Origin: Muribaculaceae bacterium Isolate-110 (HZI)
Lineage (GTDB): Bacteria > Bacteroidota > Bacteroidia > Bacteroidales > Muribaculaceae
DNA: 64,000 nucleotides
NCBI GenBank assembly: GCA_003762875.1
Contig: RIBL01000013.1
Location: forward strand, 26,671 to 90,670
Reading direction: 5' to 3'
Shown here: piece by piece, positions 54,414-62,814 of the stretch
Layout: the number at the start of each line of letters is the position of its first letter
How positions within the stretch are numbered: the first letter of the stretch is position 1
Program-made: the position numbers and the translations under genes
Notes under the pieces: generated by a model
Databases searched by the model: none
What the model was told of the DNA's origin: nothing
The model's input: only the letters and a program-made list of their open reading frames with translations

Positions 54414-54458
54414 GATGCAAATTTACACCCCAAAATGAGCCAAAAAGGTGCGATAATG
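54414..54458 (-). promoter_or_regulatory. Bipartite promoter of the terminase locus, matching the portal module
   Basis: On the minus strand: CATTATCGCACCTTTTTG, 15-nt spacer, TAAATTTGCATC. TAAATTTG (54418-54425) is the -7 box. The 16-base block CATTATCGCACCTTTT and the TAAnTTTGCATC block are shared with 6685-6729, and both elements span 45 bp. It ends 28 nt before the ATG at 54385. Confidence 0.75.
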
Positions 54459-54473
54459 CCGCCTTGAGGAGTT

Positions 54474-54563
54474 TAGAGTTAAAAGGTTAAAGGTTATAAA
54501 AAGTTAAAGTTTACGCACAGAAAATCTATGCATAAACTTTAACCTTTTAACTTTTAAAACTCT
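54474..54563 (-). terminator. AT-rich imperfect hairpin after mdh
   Basis: AGAGTTAAAAGGTTAAAGGT and AAAGTTTA on the left pair imperfectly with TAAACTTTAACCTTTTAACT and AAAACTCT on the right, around a loop near 54520. It ends just before the mdh stop at 54567 and separates mdh from the terminase promoter. Confidence 0.6.
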
Positions 54564-54566
54564 CTA

Positions 54567-55493
54567 TTATGCGAGAGCGGCGTTGGTCTTGCGGACAGCC
54601 TCGGCACTCTTCTTGAAGAGCTCTTTCTCCTCATCATTGAGATCAAACTCAACGACTTTCTCGATGCCGTTGCGGCCGATGATAGCGGGAACGCCGATGC
54701 AGAGGTCCTTCTCGCCATACTCGCCGTCGAGCAGAGCCGAGCAAGAGATGAGCTTCTTCTCGTCGTGAAGCACAGCCTTGACCATCTGGGCTCCTGCCGC
54801 ACCGGGGGCATACCATGCCGAAGTGCCGAGGAGCTTGGTGAGAGTGGCACCGCCTACCATGGTGTCGGCTGCAACCTGCTGGAGTGTGGCAGCGTCAAGA
54901 TAGTTGGTGGCGGGAACGCCGCGCCATGCAGCGTAACGTACGAGAGGTATCATTGTGGTGTCGCCGTGGCCGCCGATTACGATGCCCTCGACCTCGGTGT
55001 GGTTGGCTCCGAGAGCGTTGGCCAGACGATATTTGAAACGCGCGCTGTCAAGAGCGCCACCCATGCCGATGATACGGTTTTTGGGCAGACCGCTCACCTT
55101 GTGGATGAGATAGGTCATGGTGTCCATGGGGTTGGAGATGCAGATGATCACTGCGTTGGGCGAATACTTCAGCAGTTGCTCGGTAACGCTCTTGACGATA
55201 CCGGCATTGACGCCGATAAGCTCCTCGCGGGTCATGCCCGGCTTGCGGGGGATACCTGAAGTGATGACTACAACGTCGCTGCCTTCGGTGGCTGCGTAAT
55301 CGTTGGTCACACCCTTGAGGGTAGTGTTGATGTTGAGGATGCTGGCGGTCTGCATGATGTCCATAGCCTTGCCTTCCGATACACCCTCCTTGATGTCAAG
55401 GAGCACTACCTCGTCGGCTATACCGCAAGTTACCAATACATTTGCACATGTTGCGCCAACATTTCCGGCGCCTACTACTGTTACCTTTGACAT
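54567..55493 (-). CDS. mdh: Malate dehydrogenase (LDH-like type)
   Basis: The 308-residue protein has the NAD-binding VTVVGAGNVGATCANVL near 4-20, VVVITSGIPRKPGMTREELIGVNAGIVK near 75-103 (substrate-contact R residues), ISNPMDTMTYLIHKVSG near 117-134, and the catalytic histidine in VIGGHGDTTMIPL near 172-184. The arginine at position about 81-87 marks malate rather than lactate specificity. It interconverts malate and oxaloacetate in the branched TCA pathway. Length is standard. It has its own promoter with a palindrome. Confidence 0.96.
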   Translation of the reverse strand: MSKVTVVGAGNVGATCANVLVTCGIADEVVLLDIKEGVSEGKAMDIMQTASILNINTTLKGVTNDYAATEGSDVVVITSGIPRKPGMTREELIGVNAGIVKSVTEQLLKYSPNAVIICISNPMDTMTYLIHKVSGLPKNRIIGMGGALDSARFKYRLANALGANHTEVEGIVIGGHGDTTMIPLVRYAAWRGVPATNYLDAATLQQVAADTMVGGATLTKLLGTSAWYAPGAAGAQMVKAVLHDEKKLISCSALLDGEYGEKDLCIGVPAIIGRNGIEKVVEFDLNDEEKELFKKSAEAVRKTNAALA

Positions 55494-55530
55494 AGTATCT
55501 ATTAGTTTAGAATCAATGATTATTTTACCG

Positions 55531-55557
55531 CAAAATTACGGAAAAATTTCCGTAATT
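55531..55557 (-). promoter_or_regulatory. mdh promoter with overlapping palindrome
   Basis: Minus-strand TAATTTTG (55531-55538) is the -7 box. It overlaps a 24-bp inverted repeat AATTACGGAAA / TTTCCGTAATT at 55534-55557, which covers the space between -7 and -33 and looks like an operator. Confidence 0.6.
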
Positions 55558-55590
55558 AAAAAATAATTTTTGGCCTATTTGACATTAAAA

Positions 55591-56847
55591 TTATCCCCGG
55601 AACGTACCCCTGACGTTTCGCCTTATCGCGACGATATTACCCGCGGTTATTGCCGCCATTATCACCAGTCCGACGATATATGTCACCACCGGCGAGGCTC
55701 CGCTCGCACCGAGCGCGTCGAGCCTATCGTGCCAGAGCACCGAGGCCACCGTCACAGCTGCAAGCGCGACCGCGAGCACCGCCCCGTTGACCCACGCCAC
55801 CACCATAATATAATAGCGTGCCACCTGGCCGGGTGTGTAGCCCAGCAGCATCAGGTCGTGAATCTTGACACGGTTTTTCTGTAGGAGCAGATAGATGCTC
55901 AGCAGCAGTATGAAAAACGCCAGCACACTTATGACCACACCGATAGCTACCACTACCGTGGTCACCACCGACAGGAAATAGGCGGCCTTGCCTCCGGCAG
56001 CCTTGTCGCCGGCTATCTCATAGCCGTGCGCGTCCATATAGGACGTAGCATCGGGATTGCCGGCTCGGTCAAGCCGTATTATCATACGTGACGGCTCGGT
56101 CCCGCGTCCTTCGCCAAAGGTGGCATTGGCCCACGCCATAAAATCCTCGGGAACCGCGATAGTGTTCAACCGAGATGAAAATCCGGCTATGCGTGCGTCG
56201 ATCCACTGCTGACGCCCGTTGCCGCTGAGACTCAGACGCAGCGGCAGCATGCTGATAAGCTCCTCGGAGATCTGCGGAAGTCCGCGCGAGGCGGCAAAAC
56301 CGAAATTATAAAGCGTGAGATAATCCTTGGATATAATCACCGGCACCGGCTCACGGCTACCGGGACTATAGCCCCAGCCGCGCGGCATGATGTCGAAAAA
56401 CTCATCGGGTATCGACTCCAGAAACAGGGCGGTCGACAGCGGAGCACCCCCGATGTCAACCCGCGCCGAGATATTAAAATCGGCCGAAGTAAACTCTCCA
56501 GTCTCGGCGGCCCAGGGCTGTGAGGCTATATCTTCGCGCTCAGATGGCGAGAATGTGGTCGACGAGCTCATCCCGCCCAAGCCCTGCACTCCGTCGACAC
56601 GCTTGGAGATAATGATATAGTCCGACGAGATAAACGAGTCGGCATCCTCGCTCACGGATGTGATGTCGCGATAAAACTGCAAGGCAGTGAGCACTATCAC
56701 CAGTCCGACAAGATTGGCCACGGCATAACCGGCTATCTGCCCCGTGCTCATATTACGACGCAGCAACCGCCCTATCGGATTTTTAAGACAGGAGTACAGG
56801 TGTGAACTGGGATTAGCCGATCCCTTCATCTCATTTCGTTTGTTCAT
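55591..56847 (-). CDS. ABC transporter permease-like protein (MacB/FtsX type)
   Basis: The 418-residue protein has one N-terminal membrane helix (IAGYAVANLVGLVIVLTALQF near 38-58), a periplasmic region of about 220 residues, and three C-terminal helices (near 290-325, 345-365, 385-405), the MacB/FtsX topology. GYTPGQVARYY near 333 is the typical coupling motif. It probably pairs with the ATPase at 57013 and the lipoprotein at 57672, though 165 nt separate it from the ATPase. Likely a non-exporting mechanotransmission-type complex or lipoprotein handling (inference). Confidence 0.75.
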   Translation of the reverse strand: MNKRNEMKGSANPSSHLYSCLKNPIGRLLRRNMSTGQIAGYAVANLVGLVIVLTALQFYRDITSVSEDADSFISSDYIIISKRVDGVQGLGGMSSSTTFSPSEREDIASQPWAAETGEFTSADFNISARVDIGGAPLSTALFLESIPDEFFDIMPRGWGYSPGSREPVPVIISKDYLTLYNFGFAASRGLPQISEELISMLPLRLSLSGNGRQQWIDARIAGFSSRLNTIAVPEDFMAWANATFGEGRGTEPSRMIIRLDRAGNPDATSYMDAHGYEIAGDKAAGGKAAYFLSVVTTVVVAIGVVISVLAFFILLLSIYLLLQKNRVKIHDLMLLGYTPGQVARYYIMVVAWVNGAVLAVALAAVTVASVLWHDRLDALGASGASPVVTYIVGLVIMAAITAGNIVAIRRNVRGTFRG

Positions 56848-57012
56848 ACACTCGGGTTTTATGTATTATACGATACTTATCACCGCCATAATTCACACGA
56901 AAAGCGCAATATTTTACTAACAGCAATAAATTTTCCATATTCATAATAGAAATATGTATTTATCTCATTATTTTTCAAAATTCCTGTCTCTTGACACCTC
57001 CTGTGCTCCTGT

Positions 57013-57675
57013 CTATAATTTCATCAGTCGATAATCCTGTATCGACAGTTTGTTTCCGACCGAGGTGACAATGACCGATGCGTGGCGGGCGGTCGCCTCC
57101 TCGACTATGAGCGACGCCACCGTGGCATTGTTTCTCACATCGAGATGGCTCACAGGTTCATCGACAAGCAGGAAGTCAAACGGCTGGCACAGCGCGCGGA
57201 CAATCGCTACACGCTGCTGCTGTCCCACACTCAGACATCCGGCCGGCTCTCCGGCCTTGTGGGCAAGCTCCAGACGGTCGAGCATCCCCATCACCTCGCT
57301 TTCGGAGCGATAAGAAGTCAGACGGTTTTTCACCATTATGTTATCCATCACGGACAGTTCGCCAAACAGTCTCATCTCCTGCGGAAGGTAAGCAAGGGCT
57401 TCACGACGCAGAGCGCACCAACGCTCTATCGAAAAGCCCCTCACATCCTCTCCGTCAAAAAGTATCTCACCGTCATAGTCAGTACGCGCACCGTAGACAA
57501 ACGAGCACAGCGACGACTTGCCTGTACCGCTCTCGGCCTCGACTATATAGGCCGACGGACGCACAAAACTTACATCCTCACGCAGCCACACTTCGCTGTG
57601 ACACACGGGCGGCTCAGATTCGCTCCCCCGGAATACGCGGGGGAGCACATTGCGCAGAGTTATTCTATCTATCAT
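57013..57675 (-). CDS. ABC transporter ATP-binding protein, lacks the H-loop histidine
   Basis: The 220-residue protein from ATG 57675 has Walker A-like ESGTGKSSLCSF near 48, a Q-loop in AYLPQEMRLF near 94, the signature LSVGQQQRVAIVRALC near 146, and Walker B FLLVDEPVSHLD near 168. The switch histidine that normally follows (VTHD) reads VTSVGNK, and the first glycine of Walker A is glutamate (AESG). It is coupled by ATGA to the DUF4836 gene upstream. Start 57675 is preferred; the longer frame only overlaps that gene. Confidence 0.85.
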   Translation of the reverse strand: MIDRITLRNVLPRVFRGSESEPPVCHSEVWLREDVSFVRPSAYIVEAESGTGKSSLCSFVYGARTDYDGEILFDGEDVRGFSIERWCALRREALAYLPQEMRLFGELSVMDNIMVKNRLTSYRSESEVMGMLDRLELAHKAGEPAGCLSVGQQQRVAIVRALCQPFDFLLVDEPVSHLDVRNNATVASLIVEEATARHASVIVTSVGNKLSIQDYRLMKL

Positions 57676-59075
57676 TTCATTGCTGTCAAAAGAAACACGA
57701 GCACAGGCCACTGAGTGCCGTCGGCCTTGAGTTTCACAACTCCCCTGCCGTTGTCCATAGAGGCCGAAACCACCACACCGGTGCCTTCGGGCGCGCCGTG
57801 AACATAGTCGGAATATGGCTCCAGGCTCAGATTAGCCGCCATATCCTTGTTGACAAAAGTCGGGGCCAGCGAATTGTTGCGCGTGTTGTCAAATCCTATT
57901 GTAGAGATGCCGAGATAACCGTCGACATTGCCTATATACATCGTCTTGCCATACTGCGGTATGGCCATGAGTCCGTCGGCCGTGACTGTAGGAGTCATGC
58001 CGGCGGTCGACATCATGCTGCTTATCATGGACATCAGAGAATTGATTTTGTCCTGAGGCATATGCACCATCACAATGAAATCCCAGTCAGAGACATCGCC
58101 GTCCTTCATAAGCTCGGGCGACGAAGGAGCGGCGGCCATAAGCACAGAGCCGTCGATCGACTCCAGATAAGGATTGACCACCGACATGAAAGCGGCAGTC
58201 TGAAATCCGCCGGCCATCATGACCACCTTGCGCAGAGGCTCCCAGTCAAACTCTCTGGTAAGACCGAAGGCCAGGGTCACATTAAAATTCTCGGGCACAT
58301 AGGCCAGAAGGGCAGGATTGATGTTCTGCATCCCCTTGGGCTTGACAGTGAGGCCGGTCGACTTCATCATCTCCCAGTCAATCACAAGCGAATTGTCGGC
58401 ACCCTCCTTGAGTGCCGCCACACTCCACTCCTTGTCCTGCGCGTCAATCCCGGCGTCCGATTTATCCATCGAAGCCAACCCGGATGCCACAGCCAAGTTG
58501 ACCATATTGTCGCGGCCCAGCACCTCGGCAATGCCGTCGAGCTGAGCCACCGACATCTCACGGGCACGTTTCTTAAGTTCGTCTACCGACTTGACGGCAT
58601 CCCGCGCACCCGTCACGAACCATACCAGTCCGTCCTTGGCAAGCAGCGACGCCGACCCGAAGCGCGCCGACCTGTAACCGTTTGACGCCTCGTTCCAGTC
58701 GAGATATTCGCTCGTAGCCGTATCAAACCGTTCAATATCACTGACCGACAAAATGGCATAAGTGACATTTTCCTTATCGACGGCCACCACGATATTGTCA
58801 ATATCCGCCACACCCTCGGCCTTCATTCCGGCCAGGGCATCAAGCATCTTCATATTTCCACGCACCACACCTTGCATCGGCTCACACACCTCGGCACTCC
58901 CGTCACCCTTGAGGGTCACACCAACCGCCGAACACAGCTTGTCGACATTAACCGTCGCCACCAGATTGACGTCAGCCGGGATATTATCAAGAATCTCTGC
59001 CCGCTTGGAGCATGACGAGGCCAGCCCGACAAACACCGCCGTCAGGATAGCAAACATGATGTGTTGCAGTTTCAT
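57672..59075 (-). CDS. DUF4836-type lipoprotein
   Basis: The 467-residue protein has a lipobox signal peptide (VFVGLASSC near 22). It opens with RAEILDNIPADVNLVATVNVDKL, the Bacteroidota DUF4836 layout in which two alpha/beta halves follow a lipid anchor, and has NINPALLAYVPENFNVTLAF near 245. Function unknown. It shares an operon with an ABC ATPase and probably a permease, so it is likely the surface or periplasmic component of that system (inference). Confidence 0.78.
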   Translation of the reverse strand: MKLQHIMFAILTAVFVGLASSCSKRAEILDNIPADVNLVATVNVDKLCSAVGVTLKGDGSAEVCEPMQGVVRGNMKMLDALAGMKAEGVADIDNIVVAVDKENVTYAILSVSDIERFDTATSEYLDWNEASNGYRSARFGSASLLAKDGLVWFVTGARDAVKSVDELKKRAREMSVAQLDGIAEVLGRDNMVNLAVASGLASMDKSDAGIDAQDKEWSVAALKEGADNSLVIDWEMMKSTGLTVKPKGMQNINPALLAYVPENFNVTLAFGLTREFDWEPLRKVVMMAGGFQTAAFMSVVNPYLESIDGSVLMAAAPSSPELMKDGDVSDWDFIVMVHMPQDKINSLMSMISSMMSTAGMTPTVTADGLMAIPQYGKTMYIGNVDGYLGISTIGFDNTRNNSLAPTFVNKDMAANLSLEPYSDYVHGAPEGTGVVVSASMDNGRGVVKLKADGTQWPVLVFLLTAMK

Positions 59076-59167
59076 ATGCTTTAATTCAGATTATAATATA
59101 CAATGTTTCAGCAACGGGCAATCAGCAATTACGGCTTGCCAAGAAATTGATAATTACCAATTGCTAA

Positions 59168-60301
59168 TTAACTGAGGTTTTTCCTGAACGCTCTGCGACG
59201 ACGGTGCTGCCTGCGCTCGAAATACTCCCATTGCGACTGCACGTGTATATTCTCCTCAAGTTCCAGATTGGTCTCGGCAAACTTCACGCCGTCCTTGATA
59301 AAGATATTACACAGGTCGTAGAAAAACAGCGAATTGACACCCTTTGACTGATATTCGGGCGTCACGGCTATAAGCATCAGGTCCACCACGTCATTGTGCC
59401 CCTTCATAGCCTTGAGCAGATGCCACCATCCGAAGGGGAAGAGACGTCCACCCGACTTGCGCAGAGCCTCCGACATCGAAGGCATGCTTATACCCACACC
59501 TACGAGTTTGTCATCGCGGTCCACCACGATGCTCACATAATCGAGCTTAAGCAGCCCGAGATACATGTCGATATAATAGGCTATCTGCTTGTCGGTGAGC
59601 GGGCTGTAACCGTAAAGCCCCGCATAGGTCTCGTTGATGAGCTTGAAAAGAGCCTCGCCATACTGTTCCTTGACCTTCTTGGCCGACTTGAACTTGATGA
59701 TGCGCAGATCATACTTCTTGAGCACAATCTCCGCGATACGGGTCATCTTCTCAGGCAGCTTGTCGGGTATCGTGATGCGAAACTCTATCCAGTCGGTATC
59801 CTTTCTGTAACCCATACGCTCCATGTGTGACGGATAGTAGGGATAATTATATATCGTGGCCATAGTGCCCATCTCGTTGAAACCCTCGACAAGCATGCCT
59901 TCGTGGTCCATGTCGGTAAAGCCCATCGGCCCGATAATCTCGGTCATGCCGCGCTCGCGAGCCCACGACTCGACAGCCCCGAACAAGGCGTCACACACCT
60001 CCTTGTCGTCGGTAAAGTCGACGAAACCGAATCTCGCCTCCTTACGTCCCGACTTCTCGTTGAGCATACGGTTGATGATACCCGTGATGCGTCCTACAGG
60101 CTTGCCGTTGCGATAGGCCATAAACGACTGAGCCTCGCATATCTCAAACGCCGGATTTTTCTCAGGCAGCAGCGTGTTGACATCGTCAAACACAAGCGGC
60201 GGCACATAGCACGGATTTCCCTTATAGAGATCTATGCCGAATTGCACATATTTTTCAAGTTCCCTTTTAGTAGCCTCGATGGCACGTATGGTAACAGACA
60301 T
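59168..60301 (-). CDS. GNAT-fold acyltransferase-like protein
   Basis: The 377-residue protein from ATG 60301 begins MSVTIRAIEATKRELEKYVQ, then GNPCYVPPLVFDDVNTLLPEKNPAFE near 30-55. It has ARFGFVDFTDDKEVCDALFG near 92, IIGPMGFTDMDHEGMLVEGF near 122, and a C-terminal VDLMLIAVTPEYQSKGVNSLFFYDLC near 318-345 with an acetyl-CoA-like V-x-P-x-x-x-x-x-G-V block. This matches a Bacteroidota and actinobacterial family of large GNAT-like proteins (YghO type) with unknown substrate. It is well conserved in layout and independent of its neighbours. Confidence 0.8.
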   Translation of the reverse strand: MSVTIRAIEATKRELEKYVQFGIDLYKGNPCYVPPLVFDDVNTLLPEKNPAFEICEAQSFMAYRNGKPVGRITGIINRMLNEKSGRKEARFGFVDFTDDKEVCDALFGAVESWARERGMTEIIGPMGFTDMDHEGMLVEGFNEMGTMATIYNYPYYPSHMERMGYRKDTDWIEFRITIPDKLPEKMTRIAEIVLKKYDLRIIKFKSAKKVKEQYGEALFKLINETYAGLYGYSPLTDKQIAYYIDMYLGLLKLDYVSIVVDRDDKLVGVGISMPSMSEALRKSGGRLFPFGWWHLLKAMKGHNDVVDLMLIAVTPEYQSKGVNSLFFYDLCNIFIKDGVKFAETNLELEENIHVQSQWEYFERRQHRRRRAFRKNLS

Positions 60302-60393
60302 TACGTTCAGTTGATAATTGTAAAAATAGTCGATTAATGCCCCCGGGCCATAGCCCGGCAAGTCTTGTCACGGCGGCCTCACGGCCGGTCACA

Positions 60394-61176
60394 TCACTGC
60401 GGCCCGTTGTGGGTGAGCCACAGCAGCAATCCAATCACAGCCACAAGGAAGACGATGATGCATACATATATCCTGTTGCTCCCGCTGTCGGCCAGATCGA
60501 GACGCAACTCGTCGAGCGTGCGATAACGCTTGGCCGCATCCTTGGCCACACACTTGGCAGCCACCTTGCGGAGCTTGGGGTGAGGTGACTCCACGGCGTC
60601 AAGAGCCCTGTTGAGCAACACTCCGTAATTGTATATATCGTCATTGGTATCCTCGTGTGTCAGAAATTTCTTCTGGTCAAAGCCGACGTCAATGAGTTTC
60701 AGATTGCCTATATTCTCCGTGAATATCACCCTCGAAGCCTCAAGCGGATGATGAGCCAGATGCTTGGTCTGCACATAGTCGAGCGCGTCAAGCAGTTGGT
60801 GATGAAGTTTATAGATATGCTCGTCGGTCACCTTATGCTCGCGTATCAGCTTCTCAAGCGAGTCGCCATACACGTCATCGGTGATAATACACATCCCAAG
60901 CCCCGGCACCTCCTCAAAATCATTTATCATGATTATATGGGGATGAGCCAGATTATATCTGACCTCAAACTCCTTCTCGATCATCTTCTCATACTCCTCC
61001 TGCCCCTTCAGTTCAGGGCGCAGAGTCTTAAGCATAAGCCATTTGCCATGCTTCTTAGCAGTATAGACATGATAAAACTCCTCGTCCCACTCGGGCAGGT
61101 GCTCAATCTCCGTCCACTTCGGCGACTGACCGGGAGTCTGCTTCATATCGGAGTCGTTGGTCTGATTGTTTTCCAT
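60394..61176 (-). CDS. Kinase-like membrane protein, HRD aspartate missing
   Basis: The 260-residue protein has a kinase fold. KWLMLKTLRPELKGQEEYEKM near 45 carries the ATP-binding lysine, FEVRYNLAHPHIIMINDFEEV near 70 the alphaC/beta4 region, and LKLIDVGFD near 160 the DFG-like aspartate. The catalytic loop reads KHLAHHPLEASRVIF near 138, so the HRD aspartate and the N of HRDxxxxN are missing; it is likely a pseudokinase or has unusual chemistry. A single C-terminal membrane helix follows (YVCIIVFLVAVIGLLLWL). ATG 61176 is preferred because the predicted transcript starts just upstream. Confidence 0.72.
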   Translation of the reverse strand: MENNQTNDSDMKQTPGQSPKWTEIEHLPEWDEEFYHVYTAKKHGKWLMLKTLRPELKGQEEYEKMIEKEFEVRYNLAHPHIIMINDFEEVPGLGMCIITDDVYGDSLEKLIREHKVTDEHIYKLHHQLLDALDYVQTKHLAHHPLEASRVIFTENIGNLKLIDVGFDQKKFLTHEDTNDDIYNYGVLLNRALDAVESPHPKLRKVAAKCVAKDAAKRYRTLDELRLDLADSGSNRIYVCIIVFLVAVIGLLLWLTHNGPQ

Positions 61177-61199
61177 TGTGACATGCATGCATTATTTCG

Positions 61200-61231
61200 C
61201 AAAAATAACTAAAATCTCCGAATTACCCAAA
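61200..61231 (-). promoter_or_regulatory. Consensus promoter of the kinase-like gene
   Basis: Minus-strand TTTG (61228-61231), 20-nt spacer, TATTTTTG (61200-61207). Confidence 0.75.
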
Positions 61232-61501
61232 CCAAGCATTCCATTGAATTTATTTGTAGTTTATTTCGCTAATTTTTTAAAATTTAAAATCCATATAATG
61301 ATAAGCATACAACTACATCACATTGCAACAACACTAAATTTATTATAGTATAGAACCTATATTAACCCATATCTAAGCAAAAAACGAGCAATCACAACAC
61401 AATCATCGCCTATTAACTCTATTTAACATATATTCTTAAGGCAATGTTTCTTTATTTGTAAAAATTTACTTAAATTGCAATCGAACCAATTAAAACACAT
61501 T

Positions 61502-61777
61502 ATGAAAAAACTTTTTTGTGCATTATCGATTGTTATTTTTTTTAGTTGTGTATATAAAGTAGCCCACGCAACTATGTCGACAACCAAAAACTTATCTAAA
61601 GAGCAAATTGAAAACGTCAATGCTCTCATGTTCGAATCAGAATATTCATGTGATGGTAGTTCTGACGATCCTTGCATATATATATGTAAACAATGTGGAG
61701 CAATAGTTGGAAACCCATATTTTACGGGGTGGATGAACCCCAATAATAGGCCAAAATGTTCACAATGCGGAAAATAA
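61502..61777 (+). CDS. NVEALA-type exported small protein
   Basis: The 91-residue protein has a signal peptide (LFCALSIVIFFSC). Then KEQIENVNALMFESE, a variant of the NVEALA motif that marks a family of small exported Bacteroidales peptides, followed by a cysteine-rich end (CIYICKQCGAIVG, CSQCGK: two C-x-x-C pairs, perhaps a zinc ribbon or disulfides). Such peptides are often coded beside propeller lipoproteins, as here. Function unknown. Codons are very AT-rich compared with the rest of the window. It overlaps the next gene by 13 bp. Confidence 0.75.
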   Translation: MKKLFCALSIVIFFSCVYKVAHATMSTTKNLSKEQIENVNALMFESEYSCDGSSDDPCIYICKQCGAIVGNPYFTGWMNPNNRPKCSQCGK

Positions 61778-62778
61778 TAGCACTGATATCTTTTGCATTT
61801 ATATTATGCAGCATCTGTTACGTAGGATGCTCCAGATTTCAAACACATTGTAATTCTATTATTTTTCAACAATATGACACTATAACATGGTCTCCTTATT
61901 TGAACAAGCCCCATTTAACATCTATACATGATTTTTTTGTTCAAGATTCCATTATATATATTCTTGGACTTGTCAATCATTACTGGCTTCGCACGTACAG
62001 TGCTATTGACGGACGTTTTTTAGATAAATATATTAGTTATGGAAACAATTATGACGAAATTGAAAACGGTTTCTTTATGTATTTCAGAAAAGATATCAAA
62101 ACAATTAATATCTTTGATATCAACACAATGCGATTAAAAGAATATGATTCTAATTTCTCATATGTAAATTATAGCTGTTTATCGGAAAAAATCAACTGCA
62201 TTTCTCCCATCACTGATAACAAGTATTTAATACTTGTTCCTAAGATGATAAATGGGGCTTTTCAAAATTCATATATTCATAAAATTATAAACGGCTCAAC
62301 AGGTGAAATTTTGTCAACCTATTGTCCTAAAAATATTTCTAATGAGATAAAAAACTTACTGATCAAGAAATTAACAGTTTCGCCAAATGGGCGAAACTAC
62401 GCCCTGATATATCAACATTATGGAGAATTGTCATTATATGATATATCCAATGATTCTATAAATTTAACGCACTCTCATAAATACATACAAACTAAGCTAG
62501 AAACTGAGAATGGATGTCCTATTATTAAGTCAAATAGCCCATACGGTTTTCGCCATGTCACATGTTCTAATGATTTTGTATACGCTATATTTTCTGATGA
62601 AAACAATACATCCAAGACAAATAAGATTGGTATCTGGAATTGGAATGGAGACCCTATAAAATTGATTGTTACCGATAAAAACATATTAAAAATTGCAATA
62701 TCTTCAGAGATGAAACGTATAATCGCCATAATTGGTGATACTTCTAATGGTTATACTTTATCACATATTGATTTGTAG
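61765..62778 (+). CDS. Propeller-type lipoprotein (BF3164/TolB-like)
   Basis: The 337-residue protein has a lipobox signal peptide (LCSICYVGC). Repeated beta-strand blades follow: IYILGLVNHYWLRTYSAIDG, INIFDINTMRLKEYD, YLILVPKMINGAFQN and KIGIWNWNGDPIKLIVTD, the pattern of six-bladed propeller lipoproteins found beside NVEALA peptides. Probably anchored at the cell surface or periplasm and binding a partner. ATG 61765 is chosen over 61756 as the hydrophobic core starts there. The very low GC is shared with its neighbours. Confidence 0.75.
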   Translation: MRKIIALISFAFILCSICYVGCSRFQTHCNSIIFQQYDTITWSPYLNKPHLTSIHDFFVQDSIIYILGLVNHYWLRTYSAIDGRFLDKYISYGNNYDEIENGFFMYFRKDIKTINIFDINTMRLKEYDSNFSYVNYSCLSEKINCISPITDNKYLILVPKMINGAFQNSYIHKIINGSTGEILSTYCPKNISNEIKNLLIKKLTVSPNGRNYALIYQHYGELSLYDISNDSINLTHSHKYIQTKLETENGCPIIKSNSPYGFRHVTCSNDFVYAIFSDENNTSKTNKIGIWNWNGDPIKLIVTDKNILKIAISSEMKRIIAIIGDTSNGYTLSHIDL

Positions 62779-62814
62779 ACTTACTAGCTCAAAATTATAC
62801 CTACATAATTTATT

